Assembly: GCA_005772895.1 (NCBI GenBank)
Contig: SXIH01000035.1
Span: 1 to 59,551, forward strand
DNA: 59,551 bases
Direction: 5' to 3'
Source of the DNA: Bacteroidota bacterium
GTDB taxonomy: Bacteria; Bacteroidota; Bacteroidia; 2-12-FULL-35-15
Shown: positions 42,811 to 51,850 of the stretch, in pieces
Layout: each line of letters begins with the position of its first letter
Numbering within the stretch: the stretch's first letter is position 1
Made by a program: the position numbers and the translations under genes
The notes under the pieces: model-generated
Seen by the model: the letters and a program-made list of their open reading frames with translations, nothing else
The model's database searches: none
Told to the model about the DNA's origin: nothing

Positions 42811-43647
42811 ATGAAGAAGAAAGCTAGAGTTCTTTTTGTATCGCAAGAAGTTACCCCGTATTTAGATGAAACACCTATGAGTGTTATCGGACGAAAATTA
42901 CCACAAGGAATACAAGAACGAGGCAAAGAAATCAGATTATTCATGCCAAAATTCGGAATCATTAATGAAAGAAGAAATCAGTTACACGAAGTAATTCGTT
43001 TATCCGGAATGAATCTTATTATTGATAACAACGATCACCCATTAATTATTAAAGTTGCTTCTATTCAAGCAGCAAGAATGCAAGTTTATTTTATTGATAA
43101 TCAAGAGTATTTTGAACGCAAGCACACCTTGACTGATAAAAAAGGTGCTGATTTTGCTGATAATGATGAACGTGCCATTTTCTTTTGTCGCGGAGTTATC
43201 GAAACAGTTAAAAAATTAGGCTGGTCACCTGATGTTGTTCACCTTCATGGTTGGATGACAAGTTTAACTGCTCTTTATTTGAAAAAATCATTCAAAGACA
43301 ATCCTTTGTTTGCTGAAACTAAAATCGTTTATTCGGTTTATGATGATGAGTTTACTACTCCACTTCATAAAGATTTCGCGAAAAAAGTATTGCACGAAGG
43401 AATTGAAAAAGGAGATGTTGAACATTATAAAAATCCTACCTTTGTAAACGTAAGTAAAGCAGCTATCGATTTGTGCGATGGTATCATTAAAGGAAGTGCA
43501 AAAATTAATTCGGATGTAGAAAAATACATCAAAAAATCGGGCAAACCATATTTGGATTTTGTTGGCGGTGATAATAACGAATACATTGATGCATATTCTG
43601 AATTTTATGATGCTGTGTTAGAAGAAGTGGCAGAAATGGTTGACTAA
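42811..43647 (+). CDS. Glycogen/starch synthase N-terminal domain protein (GT5-like)
   Basis: A 278-residue protein matching only the N-terminal GT-B domain of GlgA. The motif RVLFVSQEVTPY (with KxGGL-like features not evident) and DVVHLHGWMTSL are visible. The C-terminal GT-B half that binds ADP-glucose is missing, but such single-domain proteins beside panC are regular in Bacteroidota, so it is not a fresh truncation. Catalysis is doubtful; a regulatory or carbohydrate-binding role is possible. Followed closely by a DUF4270 gene. Confidence 0.8.
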   Translation: MKKKARVLFVSQEVTPYLDETPMSVIGRKLPQGIQERGKEIRLFMPKFGIINERRNQLHEVIRLSGMNLIIDNNDHPLIIKVASIQAARMQVYFIDNQEYFERKHTLTDKKGADFADNDERAIFFCRGVIETVKKLGWSPDVVHLHGWMTSLTALYLKKSFKDNPLFAETKIVYSVYDDEFTTPLHKDFAKKVLHEGIEKGDVEHYKNPTFVNVSKAAIDLCDGIIKGSAKINSDVEKYIKKSGKPYLDFVGGDNNEYIDAYSEFYDAVLEEVAEMVD

Positions 43648-43656
43648 AATTTTTTT

Positions 43657-45057
43657 ATGAATATACAGAACAGCATACCTAAAATTTTGTCCCGAGCAAT
43701 CGGGACAAAATTTTTTTTTATACTACCCTTATGTGTTAGTATTTGTTTTACATCTTGTGATGAGTCCAGTGTAGTTGGCTTGGACGTACAACCCGAAAAC
43801 GATTTGTTAAATGTTGGCTGGGAAGATTCTACCACTATATATACTAGAACCGTGGATGGCGATTCGCTTATTACAGATGAATCACTCATCTCTTCCGGTG
43901 TTGCATTAATTGGAAAATACATCGACCCTGTTTTTGGACCGGCAACTGCGTCTATGTATACTCAAGTAAGATTACCAAGCGGAATTACTTCTACTACTTT
44001 TGGAACTTCGCCAACTTGCGATTCAATTATTCTTTCGCTTGTTTATGAAGGAACCGTTTATGGTAAAAAGGAAAGAAAAGATTTGAAATTAAGTGTTCAT
44101 CAAGTGACTCAAGCAATGAGTACGGCAACAACTTATTATTCAACTACTGATTTAACTTATAATAGTACCGACTTAACTGCAGCTGATGGATTTTTATTTA
44201 AAGCAAATGAGTTTGATAGTGTTGCAACAACTGGAGGATTATTATTAAAGCCACAAGTGCGTGCTCCATTAGATAATTTATTCGGACAATTACTTTTGAA
44301 TGCTGCTTCAATGGGTTCGTTAGTGGATAATGCTACTTTCCAAAGTTTTTTAAATGGAATTTATATTACTACAGAAAATACAACAGGATTATTATCCGAA
44401 GAAGGAAACATTGTTCATTTTAAAATGGGCGAATCAAAAATTACACTTTACTATCAAAACAGCACAGCAGATTCACTGAGTTATGATTTTAGTTTAGGAA
44501 GTGTTGCTCGCTTCAATCATTTCGAACACGATTATTCAACAGCTCTTATCAATCCACTTTTGGATGCTCAAATAAATAATGCAACTCCTCCAACACAAAA
44601 CGCAACTGTTTTTGTACAAGGAATGGCAGGAGTAAAAACAAAAATAGAATTCCCATACTTAATGCGTTGGGTAGATAACGGATTGATTGGAGTAAACAAA
44701 GCGGAATTACTAATTAGTGTTGATACCAATCTTTTGGATTTATATAAACTAGATACATTTGCCGCACCTTCTTCATTAATTCTTTTCGGAATAAATGACG
44801 ATGGAACAAGTTATGCTATTCCGGATGCATTTGAGGGTGCTACTTATTTTGGTGGCTCATTGAATTCGGGAACAGTTCAATATAAATTTAACATTGCCCG
44901 TTACCTTCAACAAATTTTGGATGGCGACAGAAATAATAATGGATTATATATTTTAGCATCCAACGGAGCTGTGTTTGCAAACAGAGCTGTAATTGGCGGA
45001 GCAACAAGTGCTACACGACCAATGAAATTAAATATAACTTATACAAAAATACATTAA
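43657..45057 (+). CDS. DUF4270 family lipoprotein
   Basis: A 466-residue exported protein of the DUF4270 family. A lipobox-like segment ends at Cys34 (VSICFTSC), followed by SSVVGLDVQPENDLL, a family-like start of the mature protein. The rest is beta-rich with an NNNGLYILASNGAVF motif near the end. Function is unknown; it recurs beside glgA-like and glmS genes. Residues about 9-18 (KILSRAIGTK) come from a hairpin element at 43681-43714, so the N-terminus is unusual. Confidence 0.82.
   Translation: MNIQNSIPKILSRAIGTKFFFILPLCVSICFTSCDESSVVGLDVQPENDLLNVGWEDSTTIYTRTVDGDSLITDESLISSGVALIGKYIDPVFGPATASMYTQVRLPSGITSTTFGTSPTCDSIILSLVYEGTVYGKKERKDLKLSVHQVTQAMSTATTYYSTTDLTYNSTDLTAADGFLFKANEFDSVATTGGLLLKPQVRAPLDNLFGQLLLNAASMGSLVDNATFQSFLNGIYITTENTTGLLSEEGNIVHFKMGESKITLYYQNSTADSLSYDFSLGSVARFNHFEHDYSTALINPLLDAQINNATPPTQNATVFVQGMAGVKTKIEFPYLMRWVDNGLIGVNKAELLISVDTNLLDLYKLDTFAAPSSLILFGINDDGTSYAIPDAFEGATYFGGSLNSGTVQYKFNIARYLQQILDGDRNNNGLYILASNGAVFANRAVIGGATSATRPMKLNITYTKIH
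43681..43714 (+). terminator. 15-bp hairpin with GCAA loop and T-run, inside the DUF4270 start
   Basis: A perfect 15-bp stem (AAAATTTTGTCCCGA and complement) with a GCAA tetraloop, followed by nine T in total. It has the form of an intrinsic terminator for the gene ending at 43647, yet it lies 24-57 bases inside the downstream coding sequence. It may attenuate expression, or be an inserted palindrome that became coding. Confidence 0.65.
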
Positions 45058-45061
45058 CAAG

Positions 45062-46903
45062 ATGTGTGGAATAGTTGCATATATCGGAGATAAACAAGCG
45101 TATCCTTTTTTAATTAAAGGATTACAACGACTTGAATACAGAGGTTACGACAGTGCCGGAGTGGCAATGGTTGATAACGGAACCATGAATGTATACAAGT
45201 GCAAAGGAAAAGTAATTGACCTTCATAATTTTATTGGGGAACAAAATAAAAACGGAAACATTGGAATTGGTCACACACGTTGGGCAACACATGGTGTACC
45301 AAATGATGTGAATGCACATCCGCATTATTCTGCTTCAAAAAACATGGTGATGATTCACAATGGAATCATTGAAAACTACGCTCCGTTAAAAGCGGAATTA
45401 ATAAAACGCGGACACGTTTTTTTAAGCGATACAGATACAGAAGTATTGATTCATTTAATTGAAGACATCCAACAAAAAGAAAATTTACGTTTAGGGGAAG
45501 CTGTGCGTGTTGCATTAAACCAAGTGGTTGGTGCGTATGCAATTGTTATTCTTTCTAAAAACAATCCCGATGAATTATTTGCTGCTAAAAAAGGCAGTCC
45601 GATGGTTATTGGAATTGGCGACAATGAATTTTATATTGCTTCTGATGCAACACCAATTGTTGAGTACACAAAAAATGTTGTTTATTTAGAAGATGAAGAA
45701 ATTGCTTTTATAGAAAGAGGAAAAGAATTAAAAATTAAAACAATTAAGAACAGAGAGAAAACTCCTTATGTTCAGGAATTGGAAATGAAATTAGAAGCAC
45801 TTGAAAAAGGCGGCTACGATCATTTTATGTTAAAAGAAATTTATGAGCAGCCTCGTTCTATCAAAGATAGTATGCGCGGACGATTAAGTTCAGCTGAAGG
45901 AGTTGTGAACCTGGGAGGAATTACTGAGTACGAACAAAAGTTCATAAATGCAAAACGAATTATTTTTATTGCCTGCGGAACGTCATGGCATGCAGGATTA
46001 GTTGCTGAATATTTATTTGAAGATTTAGCTCGCATCCCTGTTGAGGTGGAATACGCTTCTGAATTCCGTTACCGCAATCCAATTGTTTATGAAGATGATG
46101 TTGTAATTGCCATTTCACAATCAGGAGAAACTGCAGATACATTAGCAGCAATAGAATTAGCAAAATCAAAAGGCGCAACCATTATTGGAATTTGTAATGT
46201 GGTTGGTTCATCTATCGCACGTGCAACACATGCAGGTTCTTATACACATGCCGGACCGGAAATTGGTGTGGCTTCTACAAAAGCATTTACTGCACAAGTT
46301 ACTGTGTTAACATTAATGGCATTACGAATTGCACATCGCAAAGGAACTATTTCATCTTCCCGTTTTCATCAATTATTAAGTGAGTTGGAAGCAATTCCTG
46401 CAAAAGTAGAACGCGTTTTACAAACCAACGATAAAATAAAATACATAGCGGACATATACAAAAACGTAAACAACGCATTGTATCTTGGCCGCGGATATAC
46501 TTTCCCTGTTGCATTAGAGGGCGCATTGAAATTAAAAGAAATTTCCTACATACATGCAGAAGGATATCCTGCAGCAGAAATGAAACACGGTCCAATTGCA
46601 TTAATTGATGAAGAGATGCCTGTTTTTGTTATTGCAACAAAAGGAACATCTTACGAAAAAGTTGTCAGCAACATTCAAGAAGTAAAAGCACGTAAAGGAA
46701 AAATTATTGCCATCGTAACAGAAGGAGATACACAAGTAAAAGAGATGGCAGATTACACCATTGAAATTCCGGAGACAGATGAAATTTTAGTTCCATTGGT
46801 TTCTGTTGTTCCATTACAATTACTTTCATACCACGTTGCTGTTATGAGAGGATGTAATGTTGACCAACCGAGAAATTTAGCTAAGTCGGTTACGGTGGAG
46901 TAA
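45062..46903 (+). CDS. glmS: Glutamine-fructose-6-phosphate aminotransferase (isomerizing)
   Basis: A 613-residue enzyme making glucosamine-6-phosphate for cell wall and LPS. Cys2 of MCGIVAYIG is the glutaminase nucleophile. GHTRWATHG and HNGIIENY are in the same domain, and two SIS domains follow (ACGTSWHA, ISQSGETADT, VASTKAFTAQ). The C-terminus QPRNLAKSVTVE is the conserved end. It follows the DUF4270 gene by four bases. No glmS ribozyme is evident in the short gap. Confidence 0.97.
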   Translation: MCGIVAYIGDKQAYPFLIKGLQRLEYRGYDSAGVAMVDNGTMNVYKCKGKVIDLHNFIGEQNKNGNIGIGHTRWATHGVPNDVNAHPHYSASKNMVMIHNGIIENYAPLKAELIKRGHVFLSDTDTEVLIHLIEDIQQKENLRLGEAVRVALNQVVGAYAIVILSKNNPDELFAAKKGSPMVIGIGDNEFYIASDATPIVEYTKNVVYLEDEEIAFIERGKELKIKTIKNREKTPYVQELEMKLEALEKGGYDHFMLKEIYEQPRSIKDSMRGRLSSAEGVVNLGGITEYEQKFINAKRIIFIACGTSWHAGLVAEYLFEDLARIPVEVEYASEFRYRNPIVYEDDVVIAISQSGETADTLAAIELAKSKGATIIGICNVVGSSIARATHAGSYTHAGPEIGVASTKAFTAQVTVLTLMALRIAHRKGTISSSRFHQLLSELEAIPAKVERVLQTNDKIKYIADIYKNVNNALYLGRGYTFPVALEGALKLKEISYIHAEGYPAAEMKHGPIALIDEEMPVFVIATKGTSYEKVVSNIQEVKARKGKIIAIVTEGDTQVKEMADYTIEIPETDEILVPLVSVVPLQLLSYHVAVMRGCNVDQPRNLAKSVTVE

Positions 46904-46922
46904 TTTTCGGAGCCACACATTG

Positions 46923-46949
46923 TGTCACACTGAGCGGAGTCGAAGTGCG
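46923..46949. repeat. Dispersed repeat family 2, reverse copy (CTGAGCGGAGTCGAAG)
   Basis: TGTCACACTGAGCGGAGTCG then AAGTGCG, the reverse complement of the element at 58020-58047. It lies 20 bp after the glmS stop. Confidence 0.7.
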
Positions 46950-46982
46950 ATTCACGACAACATTATTAGGACAATTACATTT

Positions 46983-47013
46983 AACGCTCTGTAGAAATAC
47001 GGAGCGTTTTTGT
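46983..47013 (+). terminator. Intrinsic terminator after glmS
   Basis: AACGCTCTGTA, loop GAAA, TACGGAGCGTT with one G-U pair, then a T-run. A GNRA-type tetraloop caps the stem. Confidence 0.85.
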
Positions 47014-47042
47014 TTTTTATTAAAATGAATTAGATTTACACC

Positions 47043-48149
47043 ATGGACTATAAAAGAATGCCAATAGAAATTGAATCGCCCGAGCAATTAGGATATTCAA
47101 CTATCAAATACAATCTGACCGAAAGTTCAATCAGCGATACTCTCTTCAGCGATATTCAACTAAACATCAATGATTTGAAATTGTGTTATGGAGATCATTT
47201 AGGAAAACCCGAATTAAGAAAATTGATAGCTGAAGATTTTCCAAATCTTTCCGAAGAAAATGTTTTGATAACTGCCGGTGCGGCTTCTGCCCTTTTTATT
47301 GTTGCTACTTCTCTTTTAGATAAAAAAGATCATCTAATTGTTATCCGTCCCAATTATGCTTCTAACATTGAAACTCCACGAGCGATTGGTTGTGAGATTG
47401 ATTGTGTTGACCTGAAATTTGAAAATAATTTTTCTATTTCGGTGGATGACATCCGTTCAAAAATAAAAGCGAACACAAACCTGATTAGTATTACCCATCC
47501 TCACAATCCAACCGGAATAATTATTCCACAGGATACAATGATGGACCTTGCAGCGCTATGTGAAAAAAATAATTGTTTCTTGCTGGTTGATGAAACATAC
47601 CGCGAATTAAACCTGGAAAATAATTATCCCCTTGGAGCATCATTGCATAACAGAATAATTTCGGTAAGCTCTGTGTCAAAAGCATTTGGCCTGCCCGGAA
47701 TCCGCATTGGCTGGTTAATTAGTCAGAACGCCTCTCTGTTTGAAAAATTTCTTGCTGCTAAAGAACAGATCTTTCTATGCAATTCAGTGATTGATGAAGA
47801 AGTTGCTTTTCAATATTTTATGAAGAAAGATGTTTACTTCAAACAAATAAAAGAGCATATCTTAAAAAATTATCAAACGGTAATGGATTGGATCTCTGCA
47901 GAAAAACGAATGGAAATGATAAAGCCACATGGAGGAGTTGTGTGTTTTCCCAGAATAAAAAATACAGAACTTGATCTTAAAAAATTCTATGAGATTCTAA
48001 ATAAAAAGTATGAAACATATGTTGGTCCTGGACACTGGTTTGAAATGCCTGAAAACTATATGCGTATTGGATATGGATGGCCAACAAATGAAGAGCTTAA
48101 ACAGGGATTGAAAAGCATTTCATTGTGTTTGGATGATATTAAAGAATAG
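47043..48149 (+). CDS. PLP-dependent aminotransferase, class I/II
   Basis: A 368-residue fold-type I enzyme. The cofactor lysine is expected in SVSSVSKAFGLPGIRIGW near residue 213. ITHPHNPTGIII (aspartate-aminotransferase-like Asn), LLVDETYRELNL (Asp, Tyr) and a final arginine in YMRIGYG are present. The short N-terminus and overall pattern recall histidinol-phosphate or capreomycidine-synthase-like aminotransferases, but the substrate cannot be told. It stands alone, between terminators. Confidence 0.85.
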   Translation: MDYKRMPIEIESPEQLGYSTIKYNLTESSISDTLFSDIQLNINDLKLCYGDHLGKPELRKLIAEDFPNLSEENVLITAGAASALFIVATSLLDKKDHLIVIRPNYASNIETPRAIGCEIDCVDLKFENNFSISVDDIRSKIKANTNLISITHPHNPTGIIIPQDTMMDLAALCEKNNCFLLVDETYRELNLENNYPLGASLHNRIISVSSVSKAFGLPGIRIGWLISQNASLFEKFLAAKEQIFLCNSVIDEEVAFQYFMKKDVYFKQIKEHILKNYQTVMDWISAEKRMEMIKPHGGVVCFPRIKNTELDLKKFYEILNKKYETYVGPGHWFEMPENYMRIGYGWPTNEELKQGLKSISLCLDDIKE

Positions 48150-48181
48150 AATTGTCATTTCTGTAAAAGGTCACGCTTTTC

Positions 48182-48199
48182 ACCCCGAGGACTCGGGGT
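48182..48199. repeat. ACCCCGAGGACTCGGGGT palindrome
   Basis: An 18-bp near-perfect palindrome of the CCCGA/TCGGG group, in the 272-bp gap between the aminotransferase and the RM island. Confidence 0.75.
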
Positions 48200-48222
48200 A
48201 GTAATCTCAATTTATCATATTG

Positions 48223-48272
48223 AAAATGCCTCATGCCCCGAGTGATCGGGGCATGAGGCATTTTTTTTGGTT
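48223..48272 (+). terminator. 19-bp hairpin with GTGA loop and T-run
   Basis: A perfect 19-bp stem (AAAATGCCTCATGCCCCGA and complement) around a GTGA tetraloop, then T8. It is a strong intrinsic terminator for the aminotransferase and insulates the RM operon. The stem core resembles the hairpin at 43681. From 48273 to 48389 I see no gene; GCCTATAACAGAGCTGAAA around 48308 is unexplained. Confidence 0.85.
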
Positions 48273-48389
48273 ATATTTGAGTAAATAAAGTCTGACGCGA
48301 GTTACGCCTATAACAGAGCTGAAATCGCCCTCCCCCTATACTGTGAATAACAAAAATGATGAGCTTGTAAACTTGAAAAATTATTGTAT

Positions 48390-48397
48390 TATATTTG
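48390..48397 (+). promoter_or_regulatory. -7 box TATATTTG for the RM operon
   Basis: TATATTTG fits TAnnTTTG and lies 24 bp before the methyltransferase ATG at 48422. A TTG at 48365-48367 is 22 bases upstream, slightly long for a -33 box. Confidence 0.55.
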
Positions 48398-48421
48398 ACA
48401 GTAACTGAAAAATAGCAAAAT

Positions 48422-49342
48422 ATGGCAGAGAAAATAGCAAAACCATTTTTAAAATGGGCAGGAGGAAAAACTCAATTAATTAATGACATTGAAAAATCAT
48501 TGCCAAATGCAATAACGACTAGCAAATTTACATACATTGAACCCTTTGTAGGAAGCGGTGCTGTTTTGTTTTGGATGCTTAATAATTTTCCTAAATTAGA
48601 GAAGGCTGTCATTAACGATATAAATGAAGACTTAATAAATACTTATAAAATTATTGCCACAAAACCGAAAGAATTAATCTCTATTCTCAAAACATTTCAA
48701 AATGAATATCATTTATTAGAAACCAAACAAGAAAAAAAGAAAGAATACTATTACGAAAAGAGAGAAACATACAATTTAAGAAAAAAAGAAAAAAGCAGCC
48801 AAGCCGCTTTATTTATCTTTCTTAATCGCACGTGCTTTAATGGGCTATACAGAGTAAACAAAAGCAATGGTTACAATGTTCCTATGGGTTCTTATAAGAA
48901 ACCAACAATTTGTGATGATAAAAACATCCTAGCAGTAAGTAATGCTTTGCAAAAAGTTGAAATTCTTTGTGGAGACTATGAAGCAACAATAGAAAAGGCA
49001 AATAAAAATTCTTTTTTCTATTTTGATCCTCCCTACAAACCATTAAACGAAACTTCTAGTTTCAATTCGTATGCAAAAGATGAATTTAATGATGAAGAAC
49101 AAATTCGATTAAGAAATTTTTGCACAAAACTAGAAAACAAAGGACATAAATGGATGTTGAGCAATTCTGATGTGAAAGGGAAAAATCCAAATGATAATTT
49201 TTTTGATGAAATTTATTCTAAATTTTTAATTGCAAGAGTTAAAGCAAGAAGAAGCATAAATGCAAACGCAGAAAAAAGAGGATCATTAAATGAATTATTG
49301 ATTACAAATTATACATATGAACAAGCTTTGCAAAGCGCTTAA
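48422..49342 (+). CDS. DpnM/Dam-type DNA adenine N6-methyltransferase
   Basis: A 306-residue alpha-class methyltransferase. The SAM motifs are FLKWAGGKTQLI (9-20) and YIEPFVGSGAVLFW (38-51), and the catalytic motif is DPPY at 202-205. It belongs to the Dam/DpnII/MboI group, whose known members methylate adenine in GATC. It is first of a six-gene operon and overlaps the DpnII-like nuclease gene by 26 bp. It should protect host DNA from that nuclease. Confidence 0.92.
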   Translation: MAEKIAKPFLKWAGGKTQLINDIEKSLPNAITTSKFTYIEPFVGSGAVLFWMLNNFPKLEKAVINDINEDLINTYKIIATKPKELISILKTFQNEYHLLETKQEKKKEYYYEKRETYNLRKKEKSSQAALFIFLNRTCFNGLYRVNKSNGYNVPMGSYKKPTICDDKNILAVSNALQKVEILCGDYEATIEKANKNSFFYFDPPYKPLNETSSFNSYAKDEFNDEEQIRLRNFCTKLENKGHKWMLSNSDVKGKNPNDNFFDEIYSKFLIARVKARRSINANAEKRGSLNELLITNYTYEQALQSA

Positions 49343-50219
49343 TCTAAAAGACGAAGATCAGCTGTTTGATAAAATAACAAAGAGCTTTAAGGAAAAAATA
49401 ACAAAATGGGACTACTTTGTTAACTGGAAAAAAGTTATAATAAATATAGCCCTATTTGAAAAAGAGTTAAATATCCTCAATTATTTAATTGGCAAGCCAA
49501 ATTTAAAAGAAGAGGCGACTAAATTAATTAAAGAATATCCTCAGGTAATACGTGCAATTCCAACATTGTTAGCAGTCAGAGAAGGGTCTGTAGAAATTTT
49601 AATTGATTCAAAAAATTTCACTTATAAATATTTAGATTTTACCGACTTAAACTTTGATAAAAACGAACTGAACGATTACGTTGATTTTATAATTCATACT
49701 GGACTTGGTGAAATCATCTCTGATAAGAAAATAAAAAATCTGGTTGATTACGCTACAGGTGTTGAAGTTGGACTTGATAGTAATGGCAGGAAAAATAGAG
49801 GCGGAACTCTAATGGAAAGTTTGGTTGAAGAATTTGTTTCTGACGCTTGCGAAAACTCAGGTGTTAAATATATGGCACAAGCTAATGCAAAAAAAATAAA
49901 AGAACAATGGGGCTTAGATATAGTGGTTGATAAATCTTCTCGCAATCTTTATTTTGCAATAAATAAAAAGGGGAAACTTTATTTCATTGAATGTAATTTT
50001 TATGGCGGTGGCGGTTCAAAATTAAAATCGACTGCAACAGAATACATCGAAATGAATCGTTATTGGAATAAGCAGGGGATTGAATTTATTTGGATTACAG
50101 ATGGTGCGGGCTGGAGATCAACCTTAAAACCTTTACGGGAGTATTTTGACAAAGCAGATTATTTATTGAATTTAGAGCTGTTGAAGGAGAATACGCTAAA
50201 TTTAATTCTAAAAGACTAA
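49317..50219 (+). CDS. DpnII-type restriction endonuclease
   Basis: A 300-residue protein matching the DpnII/MboI endonuclease family, which cuts unmethylated GATC. The segment GVEVGLDSNGRKNRGGTLMES (148-168) and the nuclease core WGLDIVVD (198-205), FIECNFYGGGGSKLKS (223-238) fit the family. The core has an Asp (201) and Glu (225) in a PD-(D/E)xK-like arrangement with the last Lys replaced, as in relatives. Coupled with an upstream methyltransferase, so it is the toxic half of an RM pair. Confidence 0.9.
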   Translation: MNKLCKALNLKDEDQLFDKITKSFKEKITKWDYFVNWKKVIINIALFEKELNILNYLIGKPNLKEEATKLIKEYPQVIRAIPTLLAVREGSVEILIDSKNFTYKYLDFTDLNFDKNELNDYVDFIIHTGLGEIISDKKIKNLVDYATGVEVGLDSNGRKNRGGTLMESLVEEFVSDACENSGVKYMAQANAKKIKEQWGLDIVVDKSSRNLYFAINKKGKLYFIECNFYGGGGSKLKSTATEYIEMNRYWNKQGIEFIWITDGAGWRSTLKPLREYFDKADYLLNLELLKENTLNLILKD

Positions 50220-50223
50220 CCTT

Positions 50224-50703
50224 ATGAGGGTGGTAAATTTTATTAAATCAATGATGAACTGGAAGTCTGTTTGGAAAGCATTTTTAGATTTGCTATTAAT
50301 TGGATTTTTTACAATGCTGGCTAGCGTTGCGACATTAATTACACTATTGCAAGAAAGTGATAAAATTGTCAATTGGTCTGTGCTATATAGCAATGGGAAT
50401 TTTTTCTTGTACTCTATTTCATTTTTTAGTTCCTCTCTTCTTTATTACCTGCATCGTAAAAAAATCGGTTTTGGGTTGTTTTTTCTAATAATTCTAATGA
50501 CAACTTGCGCAATATCCTATTCTTATTTTAGTAATGACCATAAATCTACAACACTCTACACCAAATATGGCTCATTAGGATTTATTTTTTTATCTTTTAT
50601 AATATTTTTAATAACTCAATACAACCAGCATTTAACTATTCCCGATCTCAATGATATTGATAGAAATAATCAAAATGCGATTGTAGAAGGCGTAACATTT
50701 TAA
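50224..50703 (+). CDS. Four-helix membrane protein in the RM operon
   Basis: A 159-residue protein with about four hydrophobic segments (near residues 21-43, 57-75, 83-101 and 119-137) and a short charged tail. I recognise no family. It lies four bases after the restriction gene and ten before the DGQHR gene, all on one strand, so it is very likely co-transcribed with them. A membrane component is not part of ordinary DpnII systems. It could be an abortive-infection effector or an unrelated passenger; no motif decides. Confidence 0.7.
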   Translation: MRVVNFIKSMMNWKSVWKAFLDLLLIGFFTMLASVATLITLLQESDKIVNWSVLYSNGNFFLYSISFFSSSLLYYLHRKKIGFGLFFLIILMTTCAISYSYFSNDHKSTTLYTKYGSLGFIFLSFIIFLITQYNQHLTIPDLNDIDRNNQNAIVEGVTF

Positions 50704-50713
50704 TAGTATTCAA

Positions 50714-51850
50714 ATGATAATTAAAGATAACGAGCAATATTTAACGTTACCCTGTTTAGAAGCAAAACAGCCAATTGGTAATATGTACGTTGCAATAATA
50801 AATGCAGACGTTCTAGAACATATTTGCCTAGTCGATGTTCGAAGACTTAAAGAAGAAAGAGAGGTTGAGGAGTACACAGGTATCCAACGGAAATTAAGCG
50901 TGAGTCGTGAGAAAGAAATTGGCAAATATGTAAATTTAGTAGATGCTACATTTCCAAATAGTATTATTCTTGCAATGTCATCAGAAAATGTCTCTTTTAA
51001 TTCAAACGACAAAACATTAACAATCTTATACAAAGATGATGTTGCTAAAGTATTGGATGGACAGCACAGAATTGCTGGTCTTGCTAATTATGAAAAAAGC
51101 GGAAACAATTTTCAATGCATTGTTACGATTTACATTGATATGGAATTGGAAGACCAAGGAATAGTTTTCGCCACTATTAATACAGAACAAAAACCCGTTA
51201 GTAAATCTTTAGCGGCAGATTTATACGAATTCGCCAAATCGAGAAGCCCTCAAAAAACTTGCCATACAATTGCTCGGGTTTTAGATCAAGAAAAGGAAAG
51301 CCCATTTCATCAAAAAATAAAAATTCTTGGCAATGCGAATGATACAGAAAAGGAAACAATAACTCAAGATACTTTTGTAAAAAATATAATGCAGTATATC
51401 TCAAAAGATCCTCAAGCTGATAGAAATATTTATAAGCACAATAAGTTATTTTTCGGGACTAAAAAACCTAACTATGCGAATGAGAAGGATTCTAAAAGGT
51501 TAATCTTGCGTAAAATATTTATTGATGATGAAACAGATAGAAAATTAACTCAATTAATGATTAATTATTTTCAAGCTGTTCAAAACAAATGGCAATACTC
51601 TTGGAATACTGTAATTAATAACAATGTTCTTAATAAATCTACAGGTTATATCGCACTTATGAAATTTTTCAGAGACGCTTGTTTGCATTTAAGAAAAAAT
51701 GAAGAAGATGTAATTTCTAAAGAGGCATTTATTGAATTATTTAAACGGATAGACATTGACGATGATAGTTTTACCACCGAAAAATATGTGCCAGGCGCTA
51801 AAGGTCTATCGGTTTTGTACAATGAATTAAAGGAGAAGGCTAAATTGTGA
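50714..51850 (+). CDS. DGQHR domain protein (DndB-like)
   Basis: A 378-residue protein with the DGQHR motif at 115-119 (KVLDGQHRIAGL). This is a ParB-like fold domain shared with DndB, linked to DNA modification and its regulation. VFATINTEQKPVSKSLAADLY follows. The C-terminal half is helical. Overlap of 4 bp with the next methyltransferase (GTGA) implies translational coupling. A role as regulator of, or DNA-binding partner to, the RM enzymes is inferred; DndB acts as a repressor in phosphorothioation systems. Confidence 0.85.
   Translation: MIIKDNEQYLTLPCLEAKQPIGNMYVAIINADVLEHICLVDVRRLKEEREVEEYTGIQRKLSVSREKEIGKYVNLVDATFPNSIILAMSSENVSFNSNDKTLTILYKDDVAKVLDGQHRIAGLANYEKSGNNFQCIVTIYIDMELEDQGIVFATINTEQKPVSKSLAADLYEFAKSRSPQKTCHTIARVLDQEKESPFHQKIKILGNANDTEKETITQDTFVKNIMQYISKDPQADRNIYKHNKLFFGTKKPNYANEKDSKRLILRKIFIDDETDRKLTQLMINYFQAVQNKWQYSWNTVINNNVLNKSTGYIALMKFFRDACLHLRKNEEDVISKEAFIELFKRIDIDDDSFTTEKYVPGAKGLSVLYNELKEKAKL

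Noticed and set aside
42811-43647. glgA-like gene as a frameshift-truncated pseudogene
   Set aside because: No C-terminal GT-B half follows in any frame, and the single-domain form beside panC is regular in Bacteroidota.
45966-46601. Opposite-strand frames within glmS
   Set aside because: They lie under a perfectly conserved gene and show no family resemblance.
48281-48340. Possible tRNA or integron attC near the RM island
   Set aside because: No cloverleaf could be folded by eye, and the GTTRRRY core of attC sites is not matched.
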